Of a DNA stretch of 64,000 nt, positions 24,001 to 35,590 are shown piece by piece (positions within the stretch are counted from its first letter, which is position 1; each line of letters begins with the position of its first letter). Both the position numbers and the translations under genes were made by a program. The stretch lies in NCBI GenBank assembly GCA_003049465.1, contig PYSS01000023.1:310001-374000 (forward strand), given 5' to 3'. Below the pieces are notes generated by a model. That model was not told the origin of the DNA, did no database searches, and was given only the letters and a program-made list of their open reading frames with translations. Source of the DNA: Magnaporthiopsis rhizophila. Lineage: Eukaryota > Ascomycota > Sordariomycetes > Magnaporthales > Magnaporthaceae.

Positions 24001-25515
24001 GATGCTTTGGGGCATGGAACGCACACCGGCCATGCCCGCTCCCATGATGCCCAAAGTGATCCCATCCGCCAGGAAATCTCTATCATTGTGTCCGGCAACC
24101 CTAGAGGGGGCACGGCGCCTTACTCGCGTCCCGCAATGTGCGGACACTGTTTTCCCATTGACAGCCGGCAAGTGGCACCCCTTGCAGCACCATCTATCCC
24201 GGTGGGGGACGCGGGATGCTTGCCGCGCGCAACACCGGCTGGCTGGGATGGCCGCTGCTCCATCAATGGCTCCCGACAACCTCCTAGCATGAGATGTCAT
24301 CATGTCCAGCCACACACATGCGGCATGGGACCCGGCAACACCGTGCGCGGCGGAGCTTCCCTTTCGCCTTAAAACCATAAGGTAGGTCCTCGCTACCGCC
24401 GCCAGTGTTTCGGAGCATGGATGGCGAAGGGGTTTTCCTTTGATCCCGTCTTTTTCTGCCGACCAGCCACTAATGGATGAGCGCCCGTCGGTCATTCTAA
24501 CTTTTGCCGGACTGTCCGGCGACTCGCGGCCAGCCGGGGCTTTCTATCTATCCTATCAGGTATGGCCGTGCCTGTGTTCTCTCGCTCTGTCCCGGTCTCG
24601 GCGTCTCGAGTCGATTAATGCCGCTCCAGGAATTCATTCGACTCGGGCGACTACCTAGGTGTCTTTGGAGGACGAAGTCCAGCAGAGCCTGTGGATGTGG
24701 GCGCGGAAAGCTCTCAATGTGAGGAGATTTTAATTTGTGATACCATTGCCTCAAACTTGTCATGGTTCGTTCCCGCGCCGCGGTCTGGCCTTTACTCCTT
24801 ACCGGATGTACCCAAATTGGGCATGCCGGCGCGGCCTTAACACAAGTCATTCCAAGGTATATCACATACAGATTATTAAAGGAGGTGGAAGATGCTGGCG
24901 GGGTGATGGCCGAGGCTTCCACCATCCGCAGTTCCAAGAAGTCCAGAATTCCGAATATCTGATACGCAGAGGTGCGGTGGCCGTCTCGCCCTGCCTGCCC
25001 AACTCGGTTGTCGGGATATCCCAGACGGACGGAGACCGGTAGATCAAGTGTTTATCGGCTCCAACGTATCCCCACTACAGAACCAGGGACGAGAGGTGGA
25101 GCGGACGCAGAACTGAACGGAGATGTCATCGCATCATGAATTCGGAGGGTTGACCATTCATGTTTGCATCCTGCTGTCAAACGCCGCCAGGGACAGGATC
25201 CCGGCCTGGTAAGTTAGGCAGGACAATATCGGCACGCCAGACGGCGACCGCCCTGAACCAATCCTCCAAATGCCGAGTTCCTCCGGTCTGCCGCCATCCG
25301 CCCCTCCGGGGGCGGAGGCGGCACCACATCCCAAAGCCGCATAGTCGACAATGCCGGATTTCCATGAATGTTCTTTTGTTTCCCCTCCCGGTTGATTTTG
25401 CCTAGTGGGCAAGCACCAAAAAGCAAGCGCAGAAAAAGCTTGTCATATTCCTTTGCCCGAACCCTCAATGCAGCCAGATATCCGTTCCACACAACTCCGC
25501 CGGAAATGAAATGTT
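21094..25515. other. 4.4-kb intergenic region, no gene recognised
   Basis: It begins with the promoter of the DUF2406 gene and ends at the 3' flank of the eL33 gene. Open frames of up to 270 codons (for example on the minus strand at 23683-24495) lack domains and have erratic composition, so they are not called. It contains an A-run at 22049-22065 and a TATAAAAG element near 23834 with no recognisable downstream gene. Confidence 0.5.
22049..22065. repeat. Poly-A tract
   Basis: A 17-nt A-run in non-coding sequence. No target-site duplication or element body is recognised beside it. Confidence 0.85.
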
Positions 25516-26333
25516 TTATATGGACGAGGGGTAAAGCATTATGCGGACCGAAGCGCCGAAGGACCTAGAGGGGAGAGGGGACGTGAACTTGGCGCGGACG
25601 ACGCCAGAGTTGCCTGTGTTTAGTCATGTCAGCTGTGGCCGTCCGAGGAGCCGTCGGGGCGAATCAAGCCAGATCGGAGAGTGTGTATGTACCGTGAGGG
25701 CGGGTGACCTTGCCCCAGATGACCCGGATCTTGGTTCCGCGGACCTCCTTGTGGGCGCGGTAGACGTAGGCGACCTTCTTGCCAAGGTAGAAGCTGCACA
25801 CAACATGTCAGTTCGCGTCCCGCCTGCTGATTCGGCGTTTCCGGCCTCGTGACACGTGCTGATTGCGGCTTACTTGGCGGCGTTGGTGTCGTCGACACCC
25901 TCAATCTTGATCAGGCTCGTGCCGGGGTGGGTGGTGTGGCGGCCACGCTGATAGCTCACGTGGCGTCCCCTGCAGCATCGCTCGTCAGTCCGCCTATCCT
26001 CCAAAGTCCATCCAGTCCAGCATCCAGCCGAGCGAGGCGCAGTGCGGCCAGGCCCCATGTGCGTCAATGCACATCGCGAGCCGTGAAGTTCGATGAGGGT
26101 GCGGGCGCGTCGGAGGTGGAGAAGTCGGTGGGTGCGCCTGCGAGCACAACTTACTTGACGTATACTGCACATTTGCATAGAAATTAGCTATCGAGAACTC
26201 CAAGACAGTCTGGGGCGGACGGGTGCGCCATCGCCATGACGCGGCCGCAAGAGCGTGTCGGCGCCGGCGGCAGCTCCGAGGCGGCGTAGGGATCCGGTCG
26301 GTACTCACATCTGTGGCCGGCCTCGGTAGGCAT
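25516..26333 (-). CDS. rpl33: 60S ribosomal protein eL33 (L35Ae family)
   Basis: Five exons on the minus strand, 26333-26309, 26164-26155, 25969-25874, 25793-25693 and 25613-25516, encode 109 residues (yeast has 107). Exon 2 is only 10 nt (TATACGTCAA), flanked by a TGCAG acceptor and a GTAAGT donor. It is needed to restore the conserved LYVKGRHVSYQR. Further family landmarks are PGTSLIKIEGV, FYLGKKVAYVYRAHKEVRG, IRVIWGKVTRPHGNSGVVRA and the C-terminal SFGASVRIMLYPSSI. The protein is a structural component of the large ribosomal subunit. Frames and phases agree across all four introns. Confidence 0.95.
26155..26164 (-). other. rpl33: 10-nt microexon of the eL33 gene
   Basis: The decanucleotide TATACGTCAA supplies most of the codons for Leu-Tyr-Val-Lys. 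It is preceded by TGTGCAG, with a CTAAT-type branch region upstream, and followed by GTAAGT. Skipping it would shift frame at codon 9. Confidence 0.9.
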
Positions 26334-28243
26334 CTTGGTGGTGTTGATGTCTTTCGACTATCGAAATCTCCTGCCACGTTGAAGGAGACGGTCGTCAGGG
26401 CTGCCGACAATCGATGCTTTTGCTGCTGGTTAGTATCGTTGGTCGTGGTTCAACTTCGCCGGGTGGGAACGCTCATCACCAAAAAGGAGTGGTCCCAAAA
26501 ATCGGCTGGTGGGAAAGAGCGAGTCGCACGGTTTTAGGGTTCTGTCATGTGACTGGAGGCCATTTTGCAGCGGGTGAGGAGAATTTGGGCAGGACCAGCC
26601 TTCTTTAAGATGTGGCTGGAGCGGGCGGGAGGCATCGATGTGGCTGCATGACCCGCCAGCGCTCCATGCCGTTCCTGGTTACTGCGCCCGACACCTCAGA
26701 ATTTCGTCACCAATATCGCATGCAACCGACTTCCTTGGAATCTAGACGCTGTGGAGGGGCGTAGAGCGCTGTGCATCTGCCTCGGAATATGTACGGCCGG
26801 ATACCTACGGTAGGCATCTCCCACGAAAACATACGGCCTACTTCAACAGTTGACATGCATTGGAAGGAATCCATCCGCCAGAATTGTGTGACGAGGCTCG
26901 GGTCAGCTGAGGAAGGGAGAATAAAGCCATGTCTCCTCGGCGCCTCCCCCAGTCCGTTCTCGGATCTTCATGCCAGGGCCGCGGACTTGCAGTCGAGACC
27001 CCGCTCACTTAGCTGCCATGAACGCATGGGTATTGCACGGATGCGCCGGGTCGGACTTGGCGGAGTTTGGACATGAACGACCCAAGTTCGCCTCGCAGGC
27101 ATGGTGGCCAACGGAGTTCTTGCCGCACCTCTATGAGTGCAAGGAAGGCTTGAAGCCCACGGCCCAGATTTTCCAACCAAGATTGGCGGAAACCTTGTGA
27201 CTAATGGATGAGGGTGTTCAGCAGCTCAGAAAACCGAATGAGAAGGCAAGTAAAAATTCCCCGCCGGAGTTTGGCGGAAATACCTTGCCTCGGCATGCCA
27301 CCACCCCTTGAGTGGCGCCCAGGCGCACGTACGTTTCGATGGGGTGGATAATGGGCATTGCTGAGAAACATGCGGTTTTGGTTTGAAATCCCGTTGTTTC
27401 TCGCAGGTTCCGTGCACCATTACCTGCCGCCAAATCGTTTCCAACGGGTTTGCGCATGTCTGGCCTAGCATAAGAGGCGGCAACATGTGTGCGTGTTTCC
27501 GCAGAAGAGCGAGTGCTGGTCTGTTTGCTCGAACTGGGCAGCCTCAGCCTCGGAAATCCCAACTGTGCCTTCGCGGTCTCCTCGACTTGCAAATCCCCGG
27601 GATGGCCGGAGCGGGGAGGTGGGTAGTTTTGATCTGAAATGCAGAGTTCTGGCGGTCTCCAAGGGTCCAAGGTTGGCCCTGACGGTCTGGGCTGTATGAA
27701 CGTCCCGTTAATCCCTCAGCACTCAGCATGTCTGCGCATAGCTGGGCGGCTTTGACTCTCTCAGCCGTCTGGTCTGGGTCTCACAAGGCGAGGTAGAAAG
27801 CTGCGGCCAATGGCAGGAGTAATGCAGGTCGCATCACGTAAACCTCGACGCTCTGCAGCTATCATAGCAGCGTCAGTGCAAGTGTGCTCGCCCACATCCT
27901 GCTGTGCCGCCCACGAGGACCCGCCGCTGGTGCTAAGAAACCCCCGCAGTCCTTCAGGGGTTAGTAAGCTCCCGGAGGTGGCGGACGGGTGCAGTACCTT
28001 TGCAGGCTGGCTCAAGACAGGATACCCTCGCACAAGCCCACCTGGAGCTCCAATTTCTATGACCTGCAGCTTGGTCCCATTCCATTGCCAACCCCAAACC
28101 AAATCTGCGCCCGTAGTGCTCAGCCTTCTTCTCCGTCCCTCTCTCGTGGAAATCTCGTCTCTAGCTGTGGAAAGCCCATTCATCTTCGAACTCGAGCTTC
28201 TCTTCACCCCAAAAGTCTGCAACCAGCGGACGAAACAATCGCA
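26334..28243. other. Divergent upstream region of rpl33 and zwf1
   Basis: This 1.9-kb interval should contain both promoters. Several short open frames occur, with no domain or codon signature. Nothing further is recognised. Confidence 0.55.
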
Positions 28244-30289
28244 ATGGCTGCCGAGTCGCACTCTGCTGCGTAAGTACCACCCCACCACAGCTGTCGGTGA
28301 TGATGCCTGCTCGAGATATCCCCCGCCTCGGCTGCGCGGATCACAGCCTGCGTCGCTGTTCGCATATTTCGCTTTGCGTTTGTCGAGCTGCTATCGCTTG
28401 ATCGGAAATCGAATATTCTAGCTCCAAACTTGAGGGAGTAGTGAATGCGCCGGGGAATGCACTAACATGGAGCTGGCGGGATAGTGCGCTGGAGCTCAAG
28501 GATAACACCGTCATTGTGGTGCTTGGCGCCTCCGGGGACCTGGCAAAGAAGAAGACGGTACGCCCATCGCCATCCAACGCGCAACAAACCGCCGTCCACG
28601 TAAAATTAGCATGCTAACTAATTTCTGCAGTACCCTGCACTCTTCGGCCTCGTAAGTCCTCGATCTCCCGAGCGGGGAAGCTCGCTCAACCGGCCGTGAA
28701 ACTAACACTCCCGGAAGTACCGGAACCAATTTCTGCCCAAGGACATCAAGATCGTCGGATATGCCAGAACCAAGATGGACCACGAGGAGTACATTAGGAG
28801 AATCCGATCGTACATCAAGACACCCACCAAGGACATGGAGCAGCAGCTGGACGACTTCTGCTCCCTCTGCACTTATGTTTCGGGGCAGTACGACAAGGAC
28901 GATTCCTTCTATAATCTCAACGCGCACCTCGAGGAACTCGAGCAGACCAAGCCTGAGGCGCACCGGCTCTTCTACATGGCGCTCCCGCCCAGCGTCTTCA
29001 CAATCGTGTCCCAGCACCTGAAGCGGTGCTGCTACCCCACCAGGGGCATTGCGCGCGTCATCGTAAGTACCGCTTGGTCGCCGCCCTCGGTGCATGTGCA
29101 TCTTACGTGCCCACCACACTAACCCCATGGTTTTTTTGGTTGCCCACAGGTCGAGAAGCCGTTCGGCAAGGATCTAGCCAGCTCCCGCGAGCTGCAAAAG
29201 TCGCTGGAGCCCGACTGGAAAGAGGAGGAGCTGTTCCGCATCGACCACTACCTCGGCAAGGAGATGGTCAAGAACATCCTCATCCTCCGCTTCGGCAATT
29301 CGTTCCTCGGCGCGACATGGAACCGTCACCACATCGATAATGTCCAGATCACCTTCAAGGAGCCCTTCGGCACCGAGGGTCGTGGAGGATACTTTGACGA
29401 ATTCGGCATCGTTCGGGACGTCATGCAGAACCACCTGCTCCAGGTCTTGACCCTCCTGGCCATGGAGCGGCCCATCTCGTTCTCTTCCGAGGACATCCGT
29501 GATGAGAAGGTCAGGGTTCTTCGCGCTATTCCCGCGATCGAGCCCAAGAACGTCATCATCGGCCAGTACGGGAGGTCCCTCGACGGCAGCAAACCATCGT
29601 ACAAGGAGGACGACACGGTTCCCCAGGATTCGAGGTGCCCAACCTTTTGCGCGCTGGTCGCGTACATTAAGAACGAAAGGTGGGACGGCGTGCCCTTCAT
29701 CATGAAGGCGGGCAAGGCTCTGAACGAGCAGAAGACGGAGATCCGGATCCAGTTCAAGGACGTTACGTCGGGAATCTTCAAGGACATCCCGCGCAACGAG
29801 CTCGTCATGCGCATCCAGCCCAACGAGAGCGTCTACATCAAGATGAACTCGAAGCTTCCCGGCCTGAGCATGCAGACGGTCGTGACGGAGCTAGATCTGA
29901 CGTACCGCCGCCGCTTCTCGGACCTCAAGATCCCCGAGGCCTACGAGTCTCTCATCCTGGACTGCCTTAAGGGCGACCACTCCAACTTTGTGCGAGACGA
30001 CGAGCTCGACGCGAGCTGGCGCATTTTCACGCCTCTACTGCACTACCTTGACGATAACAAGGAGATCATCCCGATGGAGTACCCCTATGGTATGTATCAT
30101 TACATGGGCTGCTTGCAGTATCCGGGCAATTACCCGGTGACGACTCGCCGGCTGACAGGACCGTGACGTCTAGGCTCTCGTGGGCCTGCTGTGCTGGACG
30201 ATTTCACTGCTTCGTACGGGTACAAATTCAGCGATGCAGCGGGTTACCAGTGGCCCACGACGTCAGCGATGCACCCTAACAAGTTGTAA
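28244..30289 (+). CDS. zwf1: Glucose-6-phosphate 1-dehydrogenase
   Basis: Six exons, 28244-28269, 28485-28557, 28631-28651, 28718-29062, 29150-30089 and 30174-30289, encode 506 residues, normal for the family. The NADP-binding start is VLGASGDLAKKKTYPALFGL, split over exons 2 and 3. The catalytic signature is RIDHYLGKE (about 29238-29264), with His as general base. Other conserved blocks are TFKEPFGTEGRGGYFDEFGI, MQNHLLQVL and QWPTTSAMHPNKL at the end. It oxidises glucose-6-phosphate to 6-phosphogluconolactone, making NADPH in the cytosolic oxidative pentose phosphate pathway. Exon 3 is just 21 nt (YPALFGL). A typical ACTAAC branch site lies before exon 2. Confidence 0.96.
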
Positions 30290-32020
30290 GTTCTCTCTGT
30301 TTTGCTCTCCGACGGCCGGCTGCACAAGCCGGGCAGGCTAGGATAGTCGAAAATGAACACCTTAGTGACCTCGGGTACTTTTGACGATGCAGCTGAGTTG
30401 GTCACCAATCGCTTTTCCCTCTTGAGGATATACACGACCCAAGGTGATCAGGCCTGCGAAGCAGCAACCGTTGGACCTGATCAGAGCTTGCTCGCGGAGA
30501 CAGGAGCGATGCTTTAAATGAATCTGAAGCGACACGGGGCTGTCGTTGGAGTCTTTGCGTATTCGTACTGGTTTCTGTGCGCCCTGGCCAGACCTGGAAT
30601 GACCGGGGCCGTGCTATAATGGAGCGATTCAGCTGGGGGATGTTTGTCTTGATGCGGGCGATAGACGAGGGATTGCAGGAACAAAATTTGAACATTCTCG
30701 AATTTGATGACAAGCCGGCCTCTGAGTCGCGCGAATCGTGCTCTTTGTAGTGAGGCTTGGAAAGATCGTATTCAGGTCTGCCCAAAGTTTATATGTGCTG
30801 TGTCGCCCGAAAAGGTAGTGTAGATGATATGAGCCTGTTGGTGGCAAGCTACCTACCTAGGTACCTACCTATATATCTTCCGTCGTGGGCGCTTCAATCA
30901 TTTGGCATGGGCTAAATCGCGGGAGGTCATACGTGTGTAAATATTAGGCCGAGGTCTCAGGGGTAACGTGGGGACATGGGAAGCAAAAAGGCATGTCGAA
31001 TCAGGTGGAAACAAACGCTGACCCCTCCCCTCGCTGCGGGGACTAAGTGGTTAATTATCCTCGTGAAAATGGACGTCGGGCGATGTGAATAACGTGCAAT
31101 TGCCCGTGTCGAAGACACTCTCGGCTTGGGAGGCTTGGTTCCTCGTGACACCCGGCCGGCTTGTTGCTGTGCCATTCCTCTGGGAAAGAAAAACAACACC
31201 AATGCTTAAATCTGGATGCCGGCGGCTCGGGCTGCTCCATGCCGAAGGAACCACGGCGGCACGCACGCGTTGGCTGGCGGGCTAGGTCGACATCCCTGCA
31301 CCGGCGCAAATCCGTAGTGGATCCTCTCCAGAGCAGAAACGAAGACGGTGGGGACCAACCTGACGGGCCGCCCGCCTTGATTGGTGGTGACACGTGACTT
31401 TTCCCGTCTTTGTCCCAAATCGCAGACCCAGTCCGTCCGTCAGAAACAGCGCCTGCTGGGAAAAACGTATCAGTCCTCGCCTCTCCAATCTCGCCACCTA
31501 CGGCAACATCATCAACCTCTTTGTGTCCGACAACCCCCCCAGCCGCGCAACCACCTCCCGACGCGCCTGGCATCTTCCGATCCTTTCAGCGGGCCTACTT
31601 CGCCGTCCACCTTCATTGCGCTCCGCCGTCGCTCCCTTGAGTTACCTGTGCCTTTGCGCGCGCGTCGCGAGACTTTTCCCGGCCAGCCAGACCGTGTCCC
31701 TCCGCCCTGCGCCTCCGGTCGATCATTGGGCATATTCTCCTCCCGCACGCGCCGATCGCTGGGTCTCACGACTTTTCCCTCACTGGCAACGACGACGTCC
31801 ATCCTCGAGCGATCCTATCTGGCGTCCAAACGAATCGACGGGCCGCGCTCCCTCTATTGTCGTGCAAACGGTGGGTGATGAGCACCGGCAGCGTCACAAT
31901 TCGCTAGCATCCGCCCCGGATTGTGCGACGCCATTTAGCTTGGGGGTTTCTTCGCGAGGGAGGGGGGACTTCGGTTCCAGAAGTCGTCACGAGGGTGCGC
32001 GGGTAACCGGCTCGCCCGAC
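30290..32020. other. Intergenic, zwf1 3' flank and MED14 upstream region
   Basis: 1.7 kb. A CCTA/TAGG-rich stretch lies at 30850-30870. From about 31394 the frame of MED14 is open without an ATG until 32021, consistent with a long leader and not extra coding sequence. No separate gene is seen. Confidence 0.55.
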
Positions 32021-35000
32021 ATGGCTGCCGTCATAAAGATGGAGCCCGCACAGAACGGGGTGCGCAGCACAAATCACGACCGAGACCTCAAACTAAATGG
32101 CGTCGACGGCGGAGGCATGGTCAAGCCTGATCCAGATGCCAAGTACTTTGCCGACGGCGCCGCCGCGAACATGGAAGGGGTCCAGCAGATCCAGACGCCA
32201 GCACAGTCGCTGCCCGCCGATAACCCGTCGAGGATGAACGACCTGCCCGACGAAATCCAACACATCACCGAAAACTTCCTTTCTATCAGCCAGCTTCTGT
32301 CACGGCTAGCACAGAAATCGCACAATGAGCTGCAGGACAAGATAATAGAGTTGGCCAAGAAGCCGCTGCCCATCGCGCCCACGCTCAACGGCCACATGGA
32401 CCACAGTAACATCGAAGATGCGTCGGTCGAGAACTTGGACAAGAAGGTCCTACTTCTCAGGTTCGCTCAGGAGCAGCATGCCAAATGGGTCAAGGCGCTG
32501 GTCATCACAGAATGGAGCAAGAAGGCGGGCCTGGTCAGCAAACTGATCGACCTGAAAGGCCACCTGCAGCAGCAGATGATGATGTACGACCTGGCTCTGG
32601 ACAGCATGATGACCTGCAAGAGGAATCTGGCCTACGCGAGGTTACCAAGTCCTGACCTCAAGACGGCGCTCCAGGTGCTGACAACTGGCAACGCTCCCTG
32701 GCTGCCCGACTTTGGTTACATCGAGCCTCCGCCCCTGACGGCCAAGGAACAGCTGAAGTGGCTGGACGACATCAACACCCTGCTGTCACTGCGACTGACC
32801 ATGGGCGACTATGAGAAGATCCCATACCACTTCCGAAACTACAAGATCAGCTCGGGCCGCGTGACATTCACGGTGGAAGGGGAGTTTGAGGTCGACCTTA
32901 CCATCGCGGATGAAGATGTCGAAAAGCAGTTTTGGTTCATAGACTTCCGCTTCCTCTTCGCCCCATCCCCTGCCGAACTCTCAGAAACGTTTAGGCTGCA
33001 CCTCGAAGTGAAGGTCAACGACGTATTGGCGTCAGAGGGGCTCGCGGGTTGCTACAGGTACCTGCACGAGTTGGTTCTGACGCACAAGGTCAACGAGGTG
33101 AGGAGGCAGGCGCTGCAGCTCGGCCGGAGCAGATGGGTCGACACGCTCAAGATCGAGCCGCTCAACCGCTCCCTGGCCATCCAGTACTGGACGTCTCGGT
33201 ACCCACCCAATGCGCCAAAAAACTGGATTATCATTGGAGTCCACAGCGGCGCCCCTCCGCCAGGGGTTCAGCCGCACCCAAAATTCAAGAGCTACGTCTC
33301 GTTGCGGTGGTTTAGGAACAATCTCGAGATCAAGGATGTCGACATTCCACTCGACCTCACCAGCATATCGACCGAGACGGTGCTCAAGGCGGTCATCGCC
33401 CGCCATGTCGAGCAGATCCTCACAGCCATCCACGCCAAGCTCCTCGAGAAGCCCAGGTTCGCCAAGCGGGAGGCTTCTCTGGCCCTTCACATCTCCAGGA
33501 CGGAGCCGACTGAATCCTTCCTGACGATGCAGTTCACCCGTCTCGACACGGTCACCATCCGGATAGACCCAATCACTGGATCGTTTGCGCTGGAGCCCAG
33601 GCTCCGGCTGATACCCGCTGGCGAGAATAATCTCAACATGTTCGGCAAAGATCCAGTGGTTGAGCTTGAGAAGCTGCGCAACATTCACGCCCTGGAGGAG
33701 CTGGTGCGTCGCGGTAAGAGCCTCGGCTGGCAGCAAATCGCGCGACCGCCGGTCAAGCCGGAAGACGTACGCCCCATTCTCAACAACCGCGAGGCGACTC
33801 ACGTGCTTGGCTGGTTTAGACGGCAGGGTTGGAATTCCCAATTCTTTCTTCTGGTCAGCCTCAGCCTCAGCGGGGACCAGTGGTGGCTGATCGAGCTGTA
33901 CGTACTTCTCTGTTCTCACTCGCCATGCTTGAGCTGCATTGCTAACGTTATCAACAGTGGTCCCAACCATCCAACCGGATCGCGCATCAGGAGTCACGTA
34001 CCTCTGCCACTCACTCCAGGCCAGCCAAACCTAGGAGATCCGTTCTTCTCGGATCTGACCGTATTTGTCACGGCCATCATCACGCAGTTGACAGACGTCC
34101 GAGAGCTTCGCTCGAGGAGGATTCGCCACATGACCTGCCAGCTGCCAAGCTCGAACATGCCCCCGCGTCTCAAGCTCCCAACCATTCTCATCCGCCTGTC
34201 GGAGATACTACCGTCGGCACGGGCGCAAACGCGGGATGCTGGGGGCGAGGGTGGGCGCACAGAGTGCCGCCGGAGACCCTGGGCCGCCGAAAGTGTCCGT
34301 CTCATCGTCACGGGCGTGCAACCGGCGTCCTCGGACGACCTCGCATCAAGGGGCATCTTCAGGGCCGGGGTGTCGACCCGCAACGACCCGTATACATGCG
34401 TGACAGCGTCAGCAAGCATCGTTGTGCTCGACAAGAGCAAATTCGGACTCTTGAGCTCCAAGGTCGACCACGACGTCTCCTTCAGCCACCGGACGGGCGA
34501 GTTCTCGCTTCGAATCCGGGCTGGATTCGGCGAGTCCATGATAAGCTCGTTGACGTCTCGGCTGCAGGCGATCGAGCGGCTGGTTGAGTTTCTGGATTCG
34601 ATCAGCAGGAACAGCCAAGGCGTGGAGTGCGAGTCGATCACGTTGCGCAAAGTCGTCTTCACGTACGCGGACCCGACGCTACCGACGCCTGCAGTGCCCA
34701 GCGAGGCGCAGGCTCCCTCGGTAAAAAGAGAAGCGTCTGCTCGCAGATGGAAGGTCTGGCTGGATCTGCGGAAGCCACAGTCGGTCAAGGTGACGCTGGA
34801 ACCCGACAACCCACACGTGCGGGTCCTGGACATGCTGCAGACGCTGGTCAACGCAGAGAAGGGACTCGAGAGCCTGCCGTTCTGGCTACCCATGACGCTG
34901 TCTGCCGTGCGGGGGATGGAGGCCGTGGACGAGTCGTGGCACCAGCTGCAAATCAGCCGGAGGGGCATGTTTGAGATATTCAACAAGTCGCTCGACTGGA

Positions 35001-35590
35001 CAACGCTGCGCTACACGCTCTCGTCGTCGCCTGGCGCGCCGCCGCGGAAACTGAATCTGGATGTGCGGCTTCGCCAGCGCAGGGGCGAGGCGTGGTGGCA
35101 CATCTGCCGCAGCGACCGACGGGTGGCCGAGGGTGACGAGTTCGACAAGGCCCTCAAGAAGGTGTGGGAGGGCAAGGGCGCCAACTGGAAGGGCCTGTCT
35201 CGCGCAGCGGCGGGCAGGCCGGCAGCCGGGATCGAGGAGCTGCTGCAGGCGATCGACAAGGCCGTGAGGACGGTGCTGGAACAGCCTCCCCCCGTCGCGC
35301 CTCCACAGCAACAACAACAGCAGCAGCCGATGGCGCATCATCAGGCGCCGGCGGGCGGCATGGGACAGGCACAGGCACAGGCGCAGCAGACGAAAGCGCA
35401 GCAGATGCAAGCCCAGCTGCAGGCGCAGGCAAAGGCAAAGGCGCAAGGCCTGGTGGGGCAGGGACTGGGGAACCTCGCGAACGGCAACAGGCCACCGCAT
35501 GCCCAGCGCCCAGGCGGCGGCCAGGTGAGACAGAACAGGCCGGTCCCGCAGGCGTCAATGGGTGCCAACAACGTGGTTGACCTGACCTAG
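32021..35590 (+). CDS. med14: Mediator complex subunit 14 (Med14/Rgr1)
   Basis: Two exons, 32021-33897 and 33958-35590, encode 1169 residues. The 60-nt intron has a GTACGT donor, a GCTAAC branch and an ACAG acceptor, and it is in frame. 32021 is the first ATG in this open frame. The Med14 N-terminal domain begins near residue 72 (NDLPDEIQHITENFLSISQL) and is followed by conserved ARLPSPDLKTALQVLTTG and WLDDINTLLSLRL. The last 95 residues are rich in Gln and Ala, with QQQQQQQ and AQAQAQ runs. Med14 is the scaffold that links head, middle and tail modules of Mediator and is required for RNA polymerase II transcription in the nucleus. Confidence 0.93.
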   Translation: MAAVIKMEPAQNGVRSTNHDRDLKLNGVDGGGMVKPDPDAKYFADGAAANMEGVQQIQTPAQSLPADNPSRMNDLPDEIQHITENFLSISQLLSRLAQKSHNELQDKIIELAKKPLPIAPTLNGHMDHSNIEDASVENLDKKVLLLRFAQEQHAKWVKALVITEWSKKAGLVSKLIDLKGHLQQQMMMYDLALDSMMTCKRNLAYARLPSPDLKTALQVLTTGNAPWLPDFGYIEPPPLTAKEQLKWLDDINTLLSLRLTMGDYEKIPYHFRNYKISSGRVTFTVEGEFEVDLTIADEDVEKQFWFIDFRFLFAPSPAELSETFRLHLEVKVNDVLASEGLAGCYRYLHELVLTHKVNEVRRQALQLGRSRWVDTLKIEPLNRSLAIQYWTSRYPPNAPKNWIIIGVHSGAPPPGVQPHPKFKSYVSLRWFRNNLEIKDVDIPLDLTSISTETVLKAVIARHVEQILTAIHAKLLEKPRFAKREASLALHISRTEPTESFLTMQFTRLDTVTIRIDPITGSFALEPRLRLIPAGENNLNMFGKDPVVELEKLRNIHALEELVRRGKSLGWQQIARPPVKPEDVRPILNNREATHVLGWFRRQGWNSQFFLLVSLSLSGDQWWLIELYVLLCSHSPCLSCIANVINSGPNHPTGSRIRSHVPLPLTPGQPNLGDPFFSDLTVFVTAIITQLTDVRELRSRRIRHMTCQLPSSNMPPRLKLPTILIRLSEILPSARAQTRDAGGEGGRTECRRRPWAAESVRLIVTGVQPASSDDLASRGIFRAGVSTRNDPYTCVTASASIVVLDKSKFGLLSSKVDHDVSFSHRTGEFSLRIRAGFGESMISSLTSRLQAIERLVEFLDSISRNSQGVECESITLRKVVFTYADPTLPTPAVPSEAQAPSVKREASARRWKVWLDLRKPQSVKVTLEPDNPHVRVLDMLQTLVNAEKGLESLPFWLPMTLSAVRGMEAVDESWHQLQISRRGMFEIFNKSLDWTTLRYTLSSSPGAPPRKLNLDVRLRQRRGEAWWHICRSDRRVAEGDEFDKALKKVWEGKGANWKGLSRAAAGRPAAGIEELLQAIDKAVRTVLEQPPPVAPPQQQQQQQPMAHHQAPAGGMGQAQAQAQQTKAQQMQAQLQAQAKAKAQGLVGQGLGNLANGNRPPHAQRPGGGQVRQNRPVPQASMGANNVVDLT

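Noticed and set aside
23683..24495. 270-codon open frame on the minus strand
   Set aside because: Composition is erratic, there is no family resemblance, there are no neighbouring exons, and the plus strand is equally open. Probably chance in GC-rich sequence.
31394..32020. N-terminal extension of MED14 by 209 codons
   Set aside because: The frame is open but contains no ATG before 32021, and the translation is Pro/Arg/Ser-rich without resemblance to Med14. Treated as leader.
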